Of a DNA stretch of 64,000 nucleotides, positions 44,206 through 56,640 are shown one piece after another. Numbering within the stretch: position 1 is the stretch's first letter; every line of letters starts with the position of its first letter. Both the position numbers and the translations under genes were made by a program. A model generated the notes under the pieces. The model was not told where the DNA came from and did no database searches. It saw only the letters and a list, made by a program, of their open reading frames with translations. The DNA is from Bos javanicus (Eukaryota; Chordata; Mammalia; Artiodactyla; Bovidae). The stretch lies in NCBI RefSeq assembly GCF_032452875.1, contig NC_083868.1, positions 31,290,537-31,354,536 of the forward strand, in the 5' to 3' direction.

Positions 44206-44804
44206 TATATAAGGACTGCAAAACTTGCTGGTAATAAGTATATAGTCAGTTAGATTCTATAATAAGGTAACAGTGATGAATAATTCACTTACAATTCTAG
44301 TTTAAAGTTAAAAAACAAACATTACAAAAATAACAATAACTATGAAAATCTGTTATTAGTTATCCAATATAAAAATATGAAAACTGTAACATAATAACCT
44401 AAAATGTAAGGGGAAGGTGTAAAATTACATGAAAGGTGTAAAATTAAGGAACTGAAGTTATAAGCTTAAAATAGGATGTCATAATAACAAAGTTTTTCCT
44501 TGTGGTTACCATGAGGCTTATATAAAGCATCTTAAGATTATAAACTCTGCTTTTCCAAATATTTATGTGCCTCACATCAGACCACCTAAATACATTAAAA
44601 AAAAAAAATACAGCTAAAGGAGAAAATAACAGTAATTAAATAATAGGGGTTAAACTGACATGACTTAGCAGCAGCAGGGGTTAAATATCCCATTCTCAAT
44701 AAAAGTTATTCCAAGACAGAGAAAATTAATAAGGAAATAGATTTGAAAAACACTATAGACCAAATGGATCTATATACACATTTAGAACATTCTGTCAATA
44801 GCAG

Positions 44805-44930
44805 ATGGAGAAGGAAACGGCAACCCACTCCAGTATTCATGCCTGGAAAATCCCATGGACCGAGGAGCCTGGTGGGCTACAATCCATGGGGTCGCAAAGA
44901 GTCAGACACAACTGAGCGACTTGTGTGTGT
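44805..44930 (+). mobile_element. Bov-A monomer SINE
   Basis: One Bov-A unit ('tggagaaggaaacggcaacc' to 'gacacaactgagcgacttg'), inserted in the L1 endonuclease region. Near-repeats tgtcaatag and tgtcagtag at the two ends may be the target duplication. Confidence 0.87.
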
Positions 44931-45835
44931 CAGTAGTATAATACACATTCTTCTCAATCATACAGAGACCATTTTCTAGGACAGGCAATATGTTAGGCCA
45001 CAAAACAGGACCTAGCAACTTTAAGAAGACTGAAACCATACCAAGTATCTTTGTATCTTTTCTGACCACAACTGAATGAAGAAAAGCCCAGATGGCTTCA
45101 CTGGTGAATTTTATGAGTGAATCTGTTAAAGGAAAATTAAGACTAATACTACCTTTTTTTTTTTTTTCAAAAGAAAAGAAAAAAACTGAAGAGAAAGGAA
45201 CATTCCCAAATTCATCTTACTAAGCCAGCATTACCCTGATGACAAAGTCAGAAAGAACAATACCAGAAAAGATAAACTACAGTTTGATGTCCTTGATGAA
45301 TGTAGAATGCTGATGCAACAATTTTCAATAAAATACTAGCAAACCAAATTTAGCAAAGCATTAGAAAGATCATTAACCATAAGTGGGATTTATTCATGTG
45401 ACACAAGGATCATTCAATATACACAAATCAATCAATGCAATACATCACATTAATAATATGAAAGAAAAAGTCATATCATGAGATCAACAGATGCAGAAAA
45501 AGCATCTGACAAAATTAAACATCTGTACATGATAAAAACTCTTAGTACATTAAGGTATAGAAAGAATGTATATCTATAGAATAAAGGTCATATATGACAA
45601 GCCCATAGCTAGCTAACATCATATTCAGTGGTGAAAGGTTGGAAGTTTACTCTAAGATCAGGAGCAAAACAGTGGTGCTCACTCTCCCCGTTTAGTGGAG
45701 GTTGTAGCTCGAGCAGTGAGGCAAAAAAATTTTTAAACTTAGAAAAAAACAAAAAGAAGAAGAAAAAACTTTTAAAAAGCCATCAAACTTTTAAAAGAAG
45801 TAAAATACTCTTTGTTTGGATATGATGTTATACAT

Positions 45836-46111
45836 GCTACTGCTGCTGCTAAGTTTCTTCAGTCGTGTCTGACTCTGTGTGACCCCATAGACGGCAGCCG
45901 ACCAGGCTCCCCCATTCCTGGGATTCTCTAGGCAAGAACACTGGAGTGGGTTGGCATTTCCTTCTCCAATGCATGAAAGTGAAAAGTGAAAGTGAAGACG
46001 CTCAGTCGTGTCCGACTCTCAGTGACCCCATGGACTGCAGCCTACCAGGCTCCTCCGTCCATGGGATTTTGCAGGCAAGAGTACTGGAGTGGGTTGCCAT
46101 TGCCTTCTCCA
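45836..46111 (-). mobile_element. Bov-A2 SINE with target-site duplication
   Basis: Complete dimer, minus strand, CAG tail at 45836. Flanked by gttatacat (45827-45835) and attatacat (46114-46122). It splits the L1 RT core beside the catalytic box. Confidence 0.93.
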
Positions 46112-47290
46112 ATATTATACATAGAAAATGCTAAAGACCCCACCAAAATACTGTTAATCTAATCAACAAATTCAGTACAGTTATGACACAAAATTAACAT
46201 ATAAAAAGCAGTAGTGCTTCTATATACTAACAATGAGTTACTTGAAAAAGAAAAAAAATATGCCACTTGCAATATTAAGAGTATATTAACAATGACAATA
46301 TTATAACCAAAAAAAGAATAAATTTAACCAAGAAGGTTAAATACCTTTACTCTGAAAACTATCAGAAATTGATGGAAAAAAAAATCAAGATATACACAAG
46401 AAAATGGAAAAGTATCCAGTGTACATGGAATGGAGAAATTAATATTGGTTTAATGTCAGTGCTACAGTCATCTATAGATTTAATACAATCCCTCTCAAGA
46501 CAGCAATGACATTTTGTAGAGAAGTACAAAAAATTCTAAAATTTATATGCAATCACAAAAGGCCTTGAATAGGTGAAGAAATCCTGAGAGAAAAGGTAAA
46601 ATCAGACCTTTAAGTATCAGACCATACTCCTTATTTCAATCTATATAATAGTTATATCAAGCTATAGTAATAAAAACAGTGAAATATTGGCATAAAAACA
46701 AACAAATAAACCAATGGAACAGACTGAAAGCCTAGAAATAAATCCAAACATATACAGCCAACTAATTTTTTGACGAGAGAGCTAAGAATAGTCAATGAAG
46801 GAAATATACATGGTGCTGGGAAAATTGGATATTTACATGTAAAATAAAACAAGATCACTATTATCACTACCCCCAAAAATTAGCTTGAAATAAATGAAAG
46901 ACTTAGATGTAAGACAAGAAACCATAAAAACCACTGGAAGAAAACAGAAAAACTACTACTTGACACGGGCCTTGACAATGATTTTTTGGATATAAACTTA
47001 AGGCAAAGGCAACAAAATAAAAACAAAGCAAGCAATACTGTATCAAACTAAAAACTGAACAGGAAAAAAAAAAAAAGACCAACACAGTAAAAATGCAACC
47101 CACAAAATAGGAAAAATATTTTGAAGCCATATATCTGATAAGGGATTAATACAGAAAATACAAAAATACAATAGCAATAAAAACAAATAATCCAATTTAA
47201 AAATGAGCAAAAGAGCTGAATAGATAATTTTTCAAGAAAGATACACAAATGACTAGCAGGTACATGCAAAGATATTCATCATTAATCATG

Positions 47291-47405
47291 CTGCTGCTGC
47301 TGCTAAGTTGCTTCAGTCGTGTCCGACTCTGTGCAACCCCATAGACGGCAGCCCACCAGACTCGCCCGTCCCTGGGATTCTCCAGGCAAGAACACTGGAG
47401 TGGGT
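47291..47405 (-). mobile_element. Bov-A2 SINE, 5'-truncated to one monomer
   Basis: CAG tail, one monomer, then a break at 'ggagtgggt', where L1 resumes with 'gagaaaatcaaaaccac'. Confidence 0.9.
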
Positions 47406-48231
47406 GAGAAAATCAAAACCACAAGATATCTCATGCCTGTTGGAATAGTCACCATTAAAATGTCAAGAGATAAGATATGCTGGCTAGGATATGGAGAAAA
47501 GGGAAACCTTGTGCACTGCTGATGGTATTTTAATTTGTATATCCACTATGGAAAGTAATGAAGAAGATTCTCAAAACATTAGAAGAGCTACCATGTGATC
47601 CAGTGATTCCACTTCTGGGAACACATACAAAGGGAATAAAAAAAGTCATTTTCCTCAGTAAAGTAAGTCATACAAAGAAAGACATACTATATAATCTCAT
47701 TTATATGTGTAAATTAAAAAGAAAAAATAAAATCATAAAAAAAATATATTTATGGTTGCCAGAGATAAGAGGATAGAGGTTGGTAAAATTGAAGGAAAGC
47801 AGTAAAACAGTACAAAATTATCAGCTCTAAGACAAATAAATACAGAGGATATAATGGATATAATTTACATCATGACTATGGCTAATATTTATGAATGGTA
47901 TATTTGAAATGTGCTGAGAGTTTAAATCCTAAAATTCTCATCACAAGGAAAATAATATTTAACTATATGAATAGATGCATATTGATTAAACACTGCTGTA
48001 ATAAATTTTTAAAATATTTATCAAGTCATTGTGTTGTATACATTAACTCTATAAAGTGTTATATGTCAATTATATCTCAAGAAAATTGAAAAGAACTTAC
48101 ATTATTTCTTTTTAACTTTTTCAGCATGCTGTAGTAAATTGCATGAAGGTTAATTAATGTCAATATGGCATTTATACATAGAAACTTTATGGAGGATAAG
48201 AAAATGAAAATTTTATGAAATTCCTTTTCTG

Positions 48232-48582
48232 TTGAGAGTCCCTTGGACTGCAAGGAGATCCAACCAGTCCATTCCGAAGGAGATCAGCCCTGGGAATTCT
48301 TTGGAAGGAATGATGCTAAAGCTGAAACTCCAGTACTTTGGCCACCTCATGCGAAGAGTTGACTCATTGGAAAAGACTCCTTTGCTGTGAGGGATTGTGG
48401 GCAGGAGGAGAAGGGGACGACAGAGGATGAGATGGCTGGATGGCATCACTGACTCGATGGAAGTGAGTCTGAGTGAACTCTGGGAGTTGGTGATGGACAG
48501 GGAGGCCTGGCGTGCTGCGATTCATGGGGTGGCAAAGAGTCAGACACGACTGAGTGACTGATCTGATCTGATCTGATCTGAT
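48232..48582 (+). mobile_element. BovB 3' end, (GATCT)n tail type
   Basis: 351 bp from 'ttgagagtcccttggactg' to a clean GATCT-repeat tail. It corresponds almost exactly to the 3' part that is missing from the opposite-strand BovB at 48756-50632. Confidence 0.94.
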
Positions 48583-48755
48583 AACATGATCATCAGTTGT
48601 ACCTATGTGTTCTCTGAAAAAACACAAACTGCTAAAATTCAAACCCCTAATAACCCATTTCAGTAATGTTTCTCATTAGGAGGACTACTGACATTCCAGT
48701 GAATCAAATAAGTGTTTATTGTTATTAAACACAATCAGATCAGATCGCGATCATC

Positions 48756-50632
48756 CTTCTTCACAGTCCAACTCTCACATCCATACATGACCACAGGAAA
48801 AACCATAGCCTTGACTAGACAGACCTTTGTTGGCAAAGGAATGTCTCTGCTTTTGAATATGCTATCTAGGTTGGTCATAACTTTCCTTCCAAGGAGTAAG
48901 TGTCTTTTAATTTCATGGCTGCAGTCACCATCTGTAGTGATTTAGGAGCCCAGAAAAATAAAGTCTGACACTGTTTCCAATGTTTCCCCATCTATTTCCC
49001 ATAAAGTGATGGGATCGGATGCCATGATCTTCGTTTTCTGAATGTTGAGCTTTAAGCCAACTTTTTCACTCTCCTCTTTCACTTTCATCAAGAGGCTTTT
49101 TAGTTCCTCTTCACTTTCTGCCATAAGGGTGGTGTCATCTGGATATCTGAGGTTATTGATATTTCTTCCGGCAATCTTGATTCCAGCTTGTGTTTCTTCC
49201 AGCCCAGCGTTTCTCATGATGTACCCTGCATATAAGTTAAATAAGCAGGGTGACAATATACAGCCTTGACAAACTCCTTTTCCTATTTGGAACCAGTCTG
49301 TTTTTCCACGTCCAGTTCTAACTGTTGCTTTCTGACCTGCATCCAAATTTCTCAAGAGGCAGATCAGGTGGTCTGGTATTCCCATCTCTTTCAGAATTTT
49401 CCACAGTTTACTGTGATCCACACAGTCAAAGGCTTTGGCATAGTCAATAAAGCAGAAACAGATGTTTTTCTGGAACTCTCTGGCTTTTTCCATGATCCAG
49501 TGGATGTTGGCAATTTGATCTCTGGTTCTTCTGCCTTTCCTAAAACCAGCTTGAACATCAGGAAGTTCACGGTTCACATATTCCTGAAGCCTGGCTTGGA
49601 GAATTTTAAGCATTACTTTACTAGTGTGTGAGATGAGTGCAATTGTGTGGTAGTTTGAGCATTCTTTGGCATTGCCTTTCTTTGGGATTGGAATGAAAAC
49701 TGACCTTTTCCAGTCCTGTGGCCACTGCTGAGTTTTCCAAATTTGCTGGCATACTGAGTGCAGCACTTTCACAGCATCATCTTTCTGGATTTGGAATAGC
49801 TCAACTGGAATGACATCACCTCCCCTAGCTTTGTTCATAGTGATGCTTTCTAAGGCCCACTTGACTTCACATTCCAGGATGTCTGCCTCTAGGTCAGTAA
49901 TCACACCTTCATGATTATCTCGGTTGTGAAGATCTTTTTTTGTACAGTTCTTCTGTGTATTCTTGCCATCTCTTCTTAATATCTTCTGCTTCTGTTAGGT
50001 CCATACCATTTCTGTCTTTTATCGAGCTCATCTTTGCATGAAATTTTCCTTTGGTATCTCTGATTTTCTTGAAGAGATCCCTAGTCTTTCCCATTCTGTT
50101 GTTTTCCTCTATTTCTTTGCATTGATCGCTGAAGAAGGCTTTCTTATCTCTTGTTGCTATTCTTTGGAACTCTGCATTCAGATGTTTATATCTTTCCTTT
50201 TCTCCTTTGCTTTTGGCTTCTCTTCTTTGCACAGCTATTTGTAAGGCCTCTCCAGACAGCCATTTTGCTTTTTTGCATTTCTTTTCTATGGGAATGGTCT
50301 TGATCCCTGTCTCCTGTACAATGTCACGAACCTCATTCCATAGTTCAACAGGCACTCTATCTATCAGATCTAATCCCTTAAATCTATTTCTCACTTCCAC
50401 TGTATAATCATAAGGGATTTGATTTAGGTCACACCTGAATGGTCTAGTGGTTTTCCCTACTTTCTTCAATTAAAATATGGATTTGGTAATAAGGAGTTCA
50501 TGGTCAGAGCCACAGTCAGCTCCTGGTCTTGTTTTTGCTGACTGTATAGAGCTTCTCCATCTTTGGCTGCAAAGAATATAATCAATCTGATTTCGGTGTT
50601 GACCATCTGGTGATGTCCATGTATAGAGTCTC
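48756..50632 (-). mobile_element. BovB LINE lacking its 3' 0.4 kb
   Basis: On the minus strand it runs from the endonuclease C-terminal part (50632, truncated) through linker, RT and 'ggactgtgaagaag', then stops. A short 'atcagatcagatc' at 48734-48746 resembles the tail, with about 0.4 kb missing between. Little diverged. Confidence 0.93.
48942..50469 (-). pseudogene. BovB linker and reverse transcriptase, longest open frames of the window
   Basis: 50469-49915 (about 184 codons; linker, 'RFKGLDLIDRVPVELWNEV') and 49904-48942 (about 320 codons; linker end through RT to 'SDFIFLGS'). A short frameshift or stop near 49,910 separates them. RT motif A ('DYAKAFDCVDHSKLW') and 'GKGVCQGCILSP' are intact. 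The catalytic box is YPDD at 49134-49145, keeping both aspartates. The endonuclease is truncated, so the copy is not autonomous. Confidence 0.93.
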
Positions 50633-51639
50633 TCCTTTAATTTCCAGGACTATCAAAAATGTCCATATATTTTCAAATGCCCTTGGGGTGTGGATCAGAG
50701 ATAAATAAAGGGTATGAGAATAAAGGCAATAGATTGAAGAATATATAGCCATGACAGTCTACCAGAAGAAATGTAGACCTGTTTTCTTATGGATAAATCA
50801 TATTTGTCTCTATTGACTAGTCAGTTTGAGGTATATTTAACCTTTGTAAGCCTTTCCGGAAAGAATAAGGAAGAAGCAAGTTGAATTCATCTTTCTACTA
50901 CAGCAAATGTGAAAATCAGGGCTAATTTTAGACCTTCCAAATATCCCCAGAGTGACCATGCTCTTGTGGGGAACAGGCACAGCGCTCTCAGTAGAGGTTG
51001 CAAGCCCTTTAAATGTACAACAGAGCTAGGGAGTTAGAAGATGTGGGAGTAAAATTTCTTCTCCTTTACCCTTATAAATCTTAGACAAATTTGCATCTCT
51101 AAGAACTGCAAGTGAACATTGTGGGAAGTGACAAGAAAGCATCTGAGTAACATTCCAACTTTGCTTTATGAAAGACCTATGAGACCAATTTCTTCCTGGA
51201 TGGAAAGAAACAGACTTGGCCTCAGAATAGCAATAAATTGTGGAAAGTGTCATTTCCATGATAGAGTAGGATTCTAAAGTCTTCAAAAGCTAATGTTATA
51301 TTTTGTGTTAAGTTTAAATAATAGACTTTTTAATTTTTACCTTCCTCTCAAGAACCACATACCCCAACTCCCCTGAAATATGTAATAAAGGAATGTGTGG
51401 AATAGAAGTTCTACATTGTGAAAGTGAACTAGAGAAATTTAACTTGATCATTTTAAGTTCCTTGTCAACTTCTAATGCAATACAACTATTCAAACTAAGT
51501 GATAAAAAATGTAACGTATGAAGTATTTCCTCAACTTAGTGTTTCAAAAAGTTCAGTGATTTAGGAGGCAAATCGTCAACCATGGCCTTCATTAGATCAG
51601 TGGTAATTATGATTTAATGCAGTTTGCTTAATTGCACTG
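50633..51639. other. Unassigned DNA
   Basis: About 1 kb with no recognised repeat or gene. Confidence 0.5.
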
Positions 51640-52477
51640 GTTTCTAAAAAATATTTTAAGTATAAATGTGTATCTAGTGATTTCCCATATACTACCTGTC
51701 CCACACAAACATAGCCTCCTCTATTCTCAACAAAACCATCACGGGGTAGTACATCTATTACAATTGATAGTCTATATTGACATAACAAAATCACCTGAAG
51801 TCCATAGTTTACATTTATGGTTCACTGTTTGTGTTGTACATTCTATGGTTCTATGGGTTTGAATAAATCTATGACATGCATCTATCATTACGGTGTCCTA
51901 CATTGTATCTTTACTACTCTAAACATCCTATGGTTCTGTCTATTCATTCCTTACCCACTAGGCCCTGACAACCATTTTTTTTTTTTAATGTCTCCATAGT
52001 TTTGCCTTTTCCAGAATGTCATAATTGGACTTATAAAGTATGTAGTCTTTACAGACTAACTCCTTTCACTAAGCAGAATGGATTTAAGTTTCCTATATAT
52101 CTTCTTGTAGTTTAATTTCTCATTTATTTTTAGTAAATAATATTCTGTTGTTTGAATGTGCCATTATTTATTTATTCATTTACCTAAATTATTCTAACTT
52201 TTATCAATTATGAATAAAACTGATATACATATCCATAAACAGTCTTCTGTGTGAACATAAGTTTTTCGATTCCTTCCGGTAATAACCAAGAATATCATTG
52301 TCAGATTCTAAGATAAAATTATGTTTGGTTTTGTAAGGAATCGGCAAACTGTCTTCTAAAGTTGCTATACCATTTTGCTTTCATGCCAGAAATGTGTAAG
52401 ATTTTCTGTGCTCAACATCTTACCAGTATGTAACATTGTCAGTGTTCTAGATTTGAAACATTCTAAGAGATATACAG
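51640..52477 (-). mobile_element. Old L1 (L1M-type) ORF2 end and 3' UTR
   Basis: Plus-strand blocks are reverse complements of an L1M 3' end: 'tagtctatattgacataac', 'catagtttacatttatgg', 'tccatagttttgccttttcc', 'tttgtaaggaatcggc', 'aaactgtcttctaaagttgc', 'cagtgttctagatttg'. Terminates at the BovB 5' end. Confidence 0.82.
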
Positions 52478-52485
52478 GAGGGCCA

Positions 52486-52615
52486 AGAGGAGCTACTCCA
52501 CGTTCAAGGTCAGGAGGGGTGGCCATGAGGAGATACAGCTTGTCCAAGGTAAGGAGCAGTGGCTGCGCTTTGCTGGAACAGCTGTCAAGAGATACCCCAT
52601 GTCCAAGGTAAGAGA
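52486..52615 (+). promoter_or_regulatory. BovB 5' UTR repeats
   Basis: Three imperfect units of about 31 bp at 52486-52516, 52525-52556 and 52584-52615. Each runs 'gaggagctactcc'-like then 'gtccaaggtaaggag'-like. In BovB this region lies upstream of the ORF and presumably carries the internal promoter (inference). Units 2 and 3 contain 'caaggtaag', a consensus-like 5' splice site. Confidence 0.6.
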
Positions 52616-52977
52616 AAACCAAGTAAGATGGTAGGTGTTGCAAGAGGGCATCAGAGGGCAGACACACCAAAACCATAATCACAGAAAACTAGCCAATCTG
52701 ATCACACAGATCACAGCCTTGTCTAACTCGATCAAACTAAGCCATTCCATGTAGAGCCACCCAAAACGGACGGATCATGGTGGAGAGGTCTGACAGAATG
52801 TGGTCCACTAGAGAAGGCAATGGCAAATCACTTCAGTATTCTTGCCTTGAGAACCCCCTGAACAGTATGAAAAGGCAATATGATAGGATACTGAAAGAGG
52901 AACTCCTTGGGTTGGTAGGTGCCCAATACGCTACTGGAGATCAGTGGAGACACAACTCCAGAAAGAAGGAAAGGATG

Positions 52978-55900
52978 GAGCCAGAGCAAAAACAATACCC
53001 AGATGTGGATGTGACTGGTGATAGAAGCAAGGTCCGATGCTGTAAAGAGCAATATTGCATAGGAACCTGGAATGTTAGGTCCATGAATCAAGACAAATTG
53101 AAAGTGGTCAAACAGGAGATGGCAAGAGTGAACGTCAACATTCTAGGAATCCACGAACTAAAATGGACTGGAATGGGTGAATTTACCTCAGATGACCATT
53201 ATATCAACTACGGTGGGCAGGAATCCCTTAGGAGAAATGGAGTAGCCATCATAGTCAACAAGAGAGTCCAAAATCCGGTACTTGGATGCAATCTCAAAAA
53301 CAACAGACTGATCTCTGTTCGTTTCTAAGGCAAACCATTCAATATCATGGTAATCCAAGCCTATGCCCCACTGAAGAAGCTGAAGTTGAATGGTTCTATG
53401 AAAACCTACAAGACCTTTTAGAACTAACACCCAAAAAAGATGTCCTTTTCATTATAGGGAACTGGAATGCAAAAGTAAGAAGTCAAGAAACACCTGGAGT
53501 AACAGGCAAATTTGGCCTTGGAGTACAGAACGAAGCAGGGCAAAGGCTAATAGAGTTTTGTCAAAAGAACGCACTGGTCATAGCAAAACCCTCTTCCAAC
53601 AACACAAGAGAAGACTCTACACATGGACATCACCAGATGGTCAACACTGAAATCAGATTGATTATATTCTCTGCAGTCAAAGATGGAGAAGCACTATACA
53701 GTCAGCAAAAACAAGACTGGGAGCTAACTGTGGCTCAGATCATGAAATCTTCATTGCCAATTCCAGACTTAAATTGAAGAAAGTAGGGAAAACCACTAAA
53801 CCATTCAGTACAGTTCAGTTCAGTCACTCAGTCGTGTCCGAGTCTTTGCAACCCCATGAATTGCATGCAGCAAGCCAGGATTCCTTGTCCATCACCAACT
53901 CCCAGAGTTCACCCAAACTTATGTCCATCAGGTCAGTGATGCTATCCAGCCATCTCATCCTCTGTCATCCCCTTCTCCTCCTGCCCCCAATCCCTCCCAA
54001 CATCAGAGTCTTTTCCAATGAGTCAACTCTTCGCATGAGGTGGCCAAAGTATTGGAGTTTCAGCTTTAGCATCAGTCCTCTCAAAAAACACCCAGGACTG
54101 ATCTCCTTTAGAATGGACTGGTTGGATCTCCTTGCAGTCCAAGGGACTCTCAAGAGTCTTCTCCAACATCACAGTTCAAATGCATCAATTCTTCAGTGCT
54201 CAGCTATCTTCACAGTCCAACTTTCACATTCATACATGACCACTGGAAAAACCATAGCCTTGACTAGATGGACCTTTGTTGGCAAAGTAATATCTCTGCT
54301 TTTGAATATGCTATCTAGGTTGGTCATAACTTTCCTTCAAAGAAATAAGTGTCTTTAATTTCATGGCTGCAATCACCATCTGCAGTGATTTTGGAGCCCC
54401 CAAAAATAAAGTCTGACACTGTTTCCACTGTTTCCCCATCCATTTCCCATGAAGTGATGGGACCAGATATGATGATCTTCGTTTTCTGAATGTAGAGCTT
54501 TAAGCCAACTTTTCACTCTCCACTTTCACTTTCATCAAGAGGCTTTTTAGTTCCTCTTCACTTTCTGCCATAAGGGTGGTGTCATATGCATATCTGAGGT
54601 TATTAATATTTCTCCTGGCAATCTTGATATGATCTAAATCAAATCCCTTATGATTATACAGTGGAAGTGAGAAATAGATTTAAGGGACTAGATCTGATAG
54701 ATAGAGTTCCTGATGAACTATGGACTGAGGTTCATGACATTGTACAGGAGACAGGGGTCAAGACCATCCCCAAGAAAAAGAAATGCAAAAAAGCAAAATG
54801 GCTCTCTGAGGCAGCCTTACAAATAGCTGTGAAAAGAAGAGAAGCGAAAAGCAAAGGAGAAAAGGAAAGATATAAGCATATGAATGCAGAGTTCCAAAGA
54901 ATAGCAAGGAGAGATAAGAAAGCCTTCCTCAGCAATCAATGCAAAAAAATAGAGGAAAACAACAGAATGGGAAAGACTAGAGATCACTTCCAGAAAATCA
55001 GAGATACCAAGGGAACATTTCGTGCAAAGATGTGCTCGATAAAAGACAGAAATGGTATGGACCTAACAGAAGCAGAAGATATTAAGAAGAGGTGGCAAAA
55101 ATACACAGAAATACTGTACAAAAAAGATCTTCATGACCCAGATAATCACCATGATGTGATCACTCACTTGGAGCCAGACATCCTGGAATGTGAAGTCAAG
55201 TGGGCCTTGGAAAGCATCACTACAAATAAACCTAGTGGAAGTGATGGAATCCCAGTTGAGGTGTTTTAAATCCTAAAAGATGATTCTGTGAATGTGCTGC
55301 ACTCAGTATGCCAGCAAATTTGGAAAACTCAGCAGTGGCCACAGGACTGAAGGTCAGTTTTCATTCCAATCCCAAAGAAAGGCAATGCCAAAGAATGCTC
55401 AAACTACCACACAATTGCACTCATCTCACACACTAGTAAAGTAATGCTCAAAATTCTCCAAGCCTGGCTTCAGCAATATGTGAACTGTGAACTTCCAGAT
55501 GTTCAAGCTGGTTTCAGAAAAGGCAGAGGAACCAGAGATCAAATTACAAACACCCGCTGGATCATTGAAAAAGCAAGAGAGTTCCACAATAACATCTGTT
55601 TCTGCTTTATTGACTATGCCAAAGCCTTTGACTGTGTGGAACACAGTAAACTGTGGAAAATTCTGAAAGAGATGGGAATCCCAGACCACCTGACCTGCCT
55701 CTTGAGAAACCTATATGCAGGTCAGGAAGCAATAGTTAGAACTGGACATGGAATAACAGACTGGTTCCAAATAGGAAAGAAGTACGTCAAGGCTGTATAT
55801 TGTCACCCTGTTTATTTAACTTATATGCAGAGTATATCATGAGAAACAGTGGGCTGGAAGAAGCACAAGCTGGAATCAAGATTGCTTGGAGAAATATCAA

Positions 55901-56640
55901 TAACTTCAGATACGCAGATGACACCACCCTTATGGCAGAAATTAAAGAGGAACTAAAAAGCCTCTTGATGAAAGTGAAAGAGGAGACTGAAAAAGTTGGC
56001 TTAAAGCTCAACTTTCAGAAAACGAAGATCATGGCATCTGGTCCCATCACTTCATGGGAAATAGATGGGGAAACAGTGGAAACAGTGGCTGACTTTACTT
56101 TTGGGGGCTTAAAAAATCACTGCAGGTGGTGATTGCAGCCATGAAATTAAAAGATGCCTACTCTTTGGAAGGAAAGTTATGACCAACCTAGATAGCATAT
56201 TCAAAAGCAGAGATATTACTTTGCCAACAAAGGTCCATCTAGTCAAAGCTATGGTTTTTCCTGTGGTTATGTATGGATGAGAGTTGGACTGTGAAGAATG
56301 CTGAGCACCGAAGAATCAATGCTTTTGAACTGTGGTGTTGGAGAAGACTCCTGAGAGTCCCTTGGACTGCAAGGAGATCCAACCAGTCCGTCCTAAAGGA
56401 GATAAGTCCTGAATGTTCATTGGAAGGACTGATTCTAAAGCTGAAACTCCAATACTTTGGCCACCTCATGTGAAGGGTTGACTTATTGGAAAAGACTCTG
56501 ATGCTGGAAGGGATTGGGGGCAGGAGGAGAAGGGGATGACAGAGGATGAGATGGCTGGATAGCATCACCGACCTGATGGACATAAGTTTGGGTGAACTCT
56601 GGGAGTTGGTGATGGACTAGGAGTCCTGGCTTGCTGCAAT
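52978..56640 (+). pseudogene. BovB endonuclease/reverse transcriptase ORF, interrupted
   Basis: Endonuclease: 52978-53328 ('IGTWNVRSMNQDKLKVVK', 'ILGIHELKW') and, after a frameshift, 53286-53777 ('VLFIIGNWNAKV'). Then an 817-bp antisense BovB. Linker: 54661-55269 ('RFKGLDLIDRVPDELW'), ending in a stop. RT: 55444-55842 ('DYAKAFDCVEHSKLW'), frameshift, 55800-56132 with catalytic YADD at 55911-55922. C-terminal region: 56273-56473. Non-functional. Confidence 0.92.
53811..54627 (-). mobile_element. BovB 3' end nested antisense in another BovB
   Basis: Minus-strand BovB from the RT core (54627) to an AACTG-type tail at 53811. It splits the host BovB between '...aaaccattcag' and 'atatgatctaaatc', which are adjacent in intact copies. 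The catalytic box is YAYD (54581-54592). No target duplication longer than 2-3 bp. Confidence 0.93.

Larger units (their letters stand above)
44730..47790 (+). pseudogene. L1 ORF2 remnant (endonuclease, RT, C-terminus)
   Basis: Endonuclease start: 'atagaccaaatggatcta', 'atgttaggccacaaaac'. RT entry: 'cccagatggcttcactgg', 'aatactagcaaaccaaat', 'tgggatttattcatgtg'. Fingers/palm: 'gcagaaaaagcatctgac'. Later 'ggtgctgggaaaattgg'. The catalytic FADD box reads FGYD just before the Bov-A2 at 45836, so an aspartate is lost. Stops and frameshifts occur throughout. Three SINE pieces lie within it. Confidence 0.85.
40850..48090 (+). mobile_element. Old, nearly full-length L1 with six nested SINEs
   Basis: 5' UTR-like repeats (40850-42480), ORF1 remnant, inter-ORF stretch, ORF2 remnant and 3' UTR ending 'gttatatgtcaattatatc' near 48,090 occur in the right order on one strand. 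Removing about 1.2 kb of nested SINEs leaves about 6 kb, the length of a complete L1. Divergence and 3' UTR style point to an L1M-type mammalian-wide copy. The 5' limit is uncertain. Confidence 0.78.
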
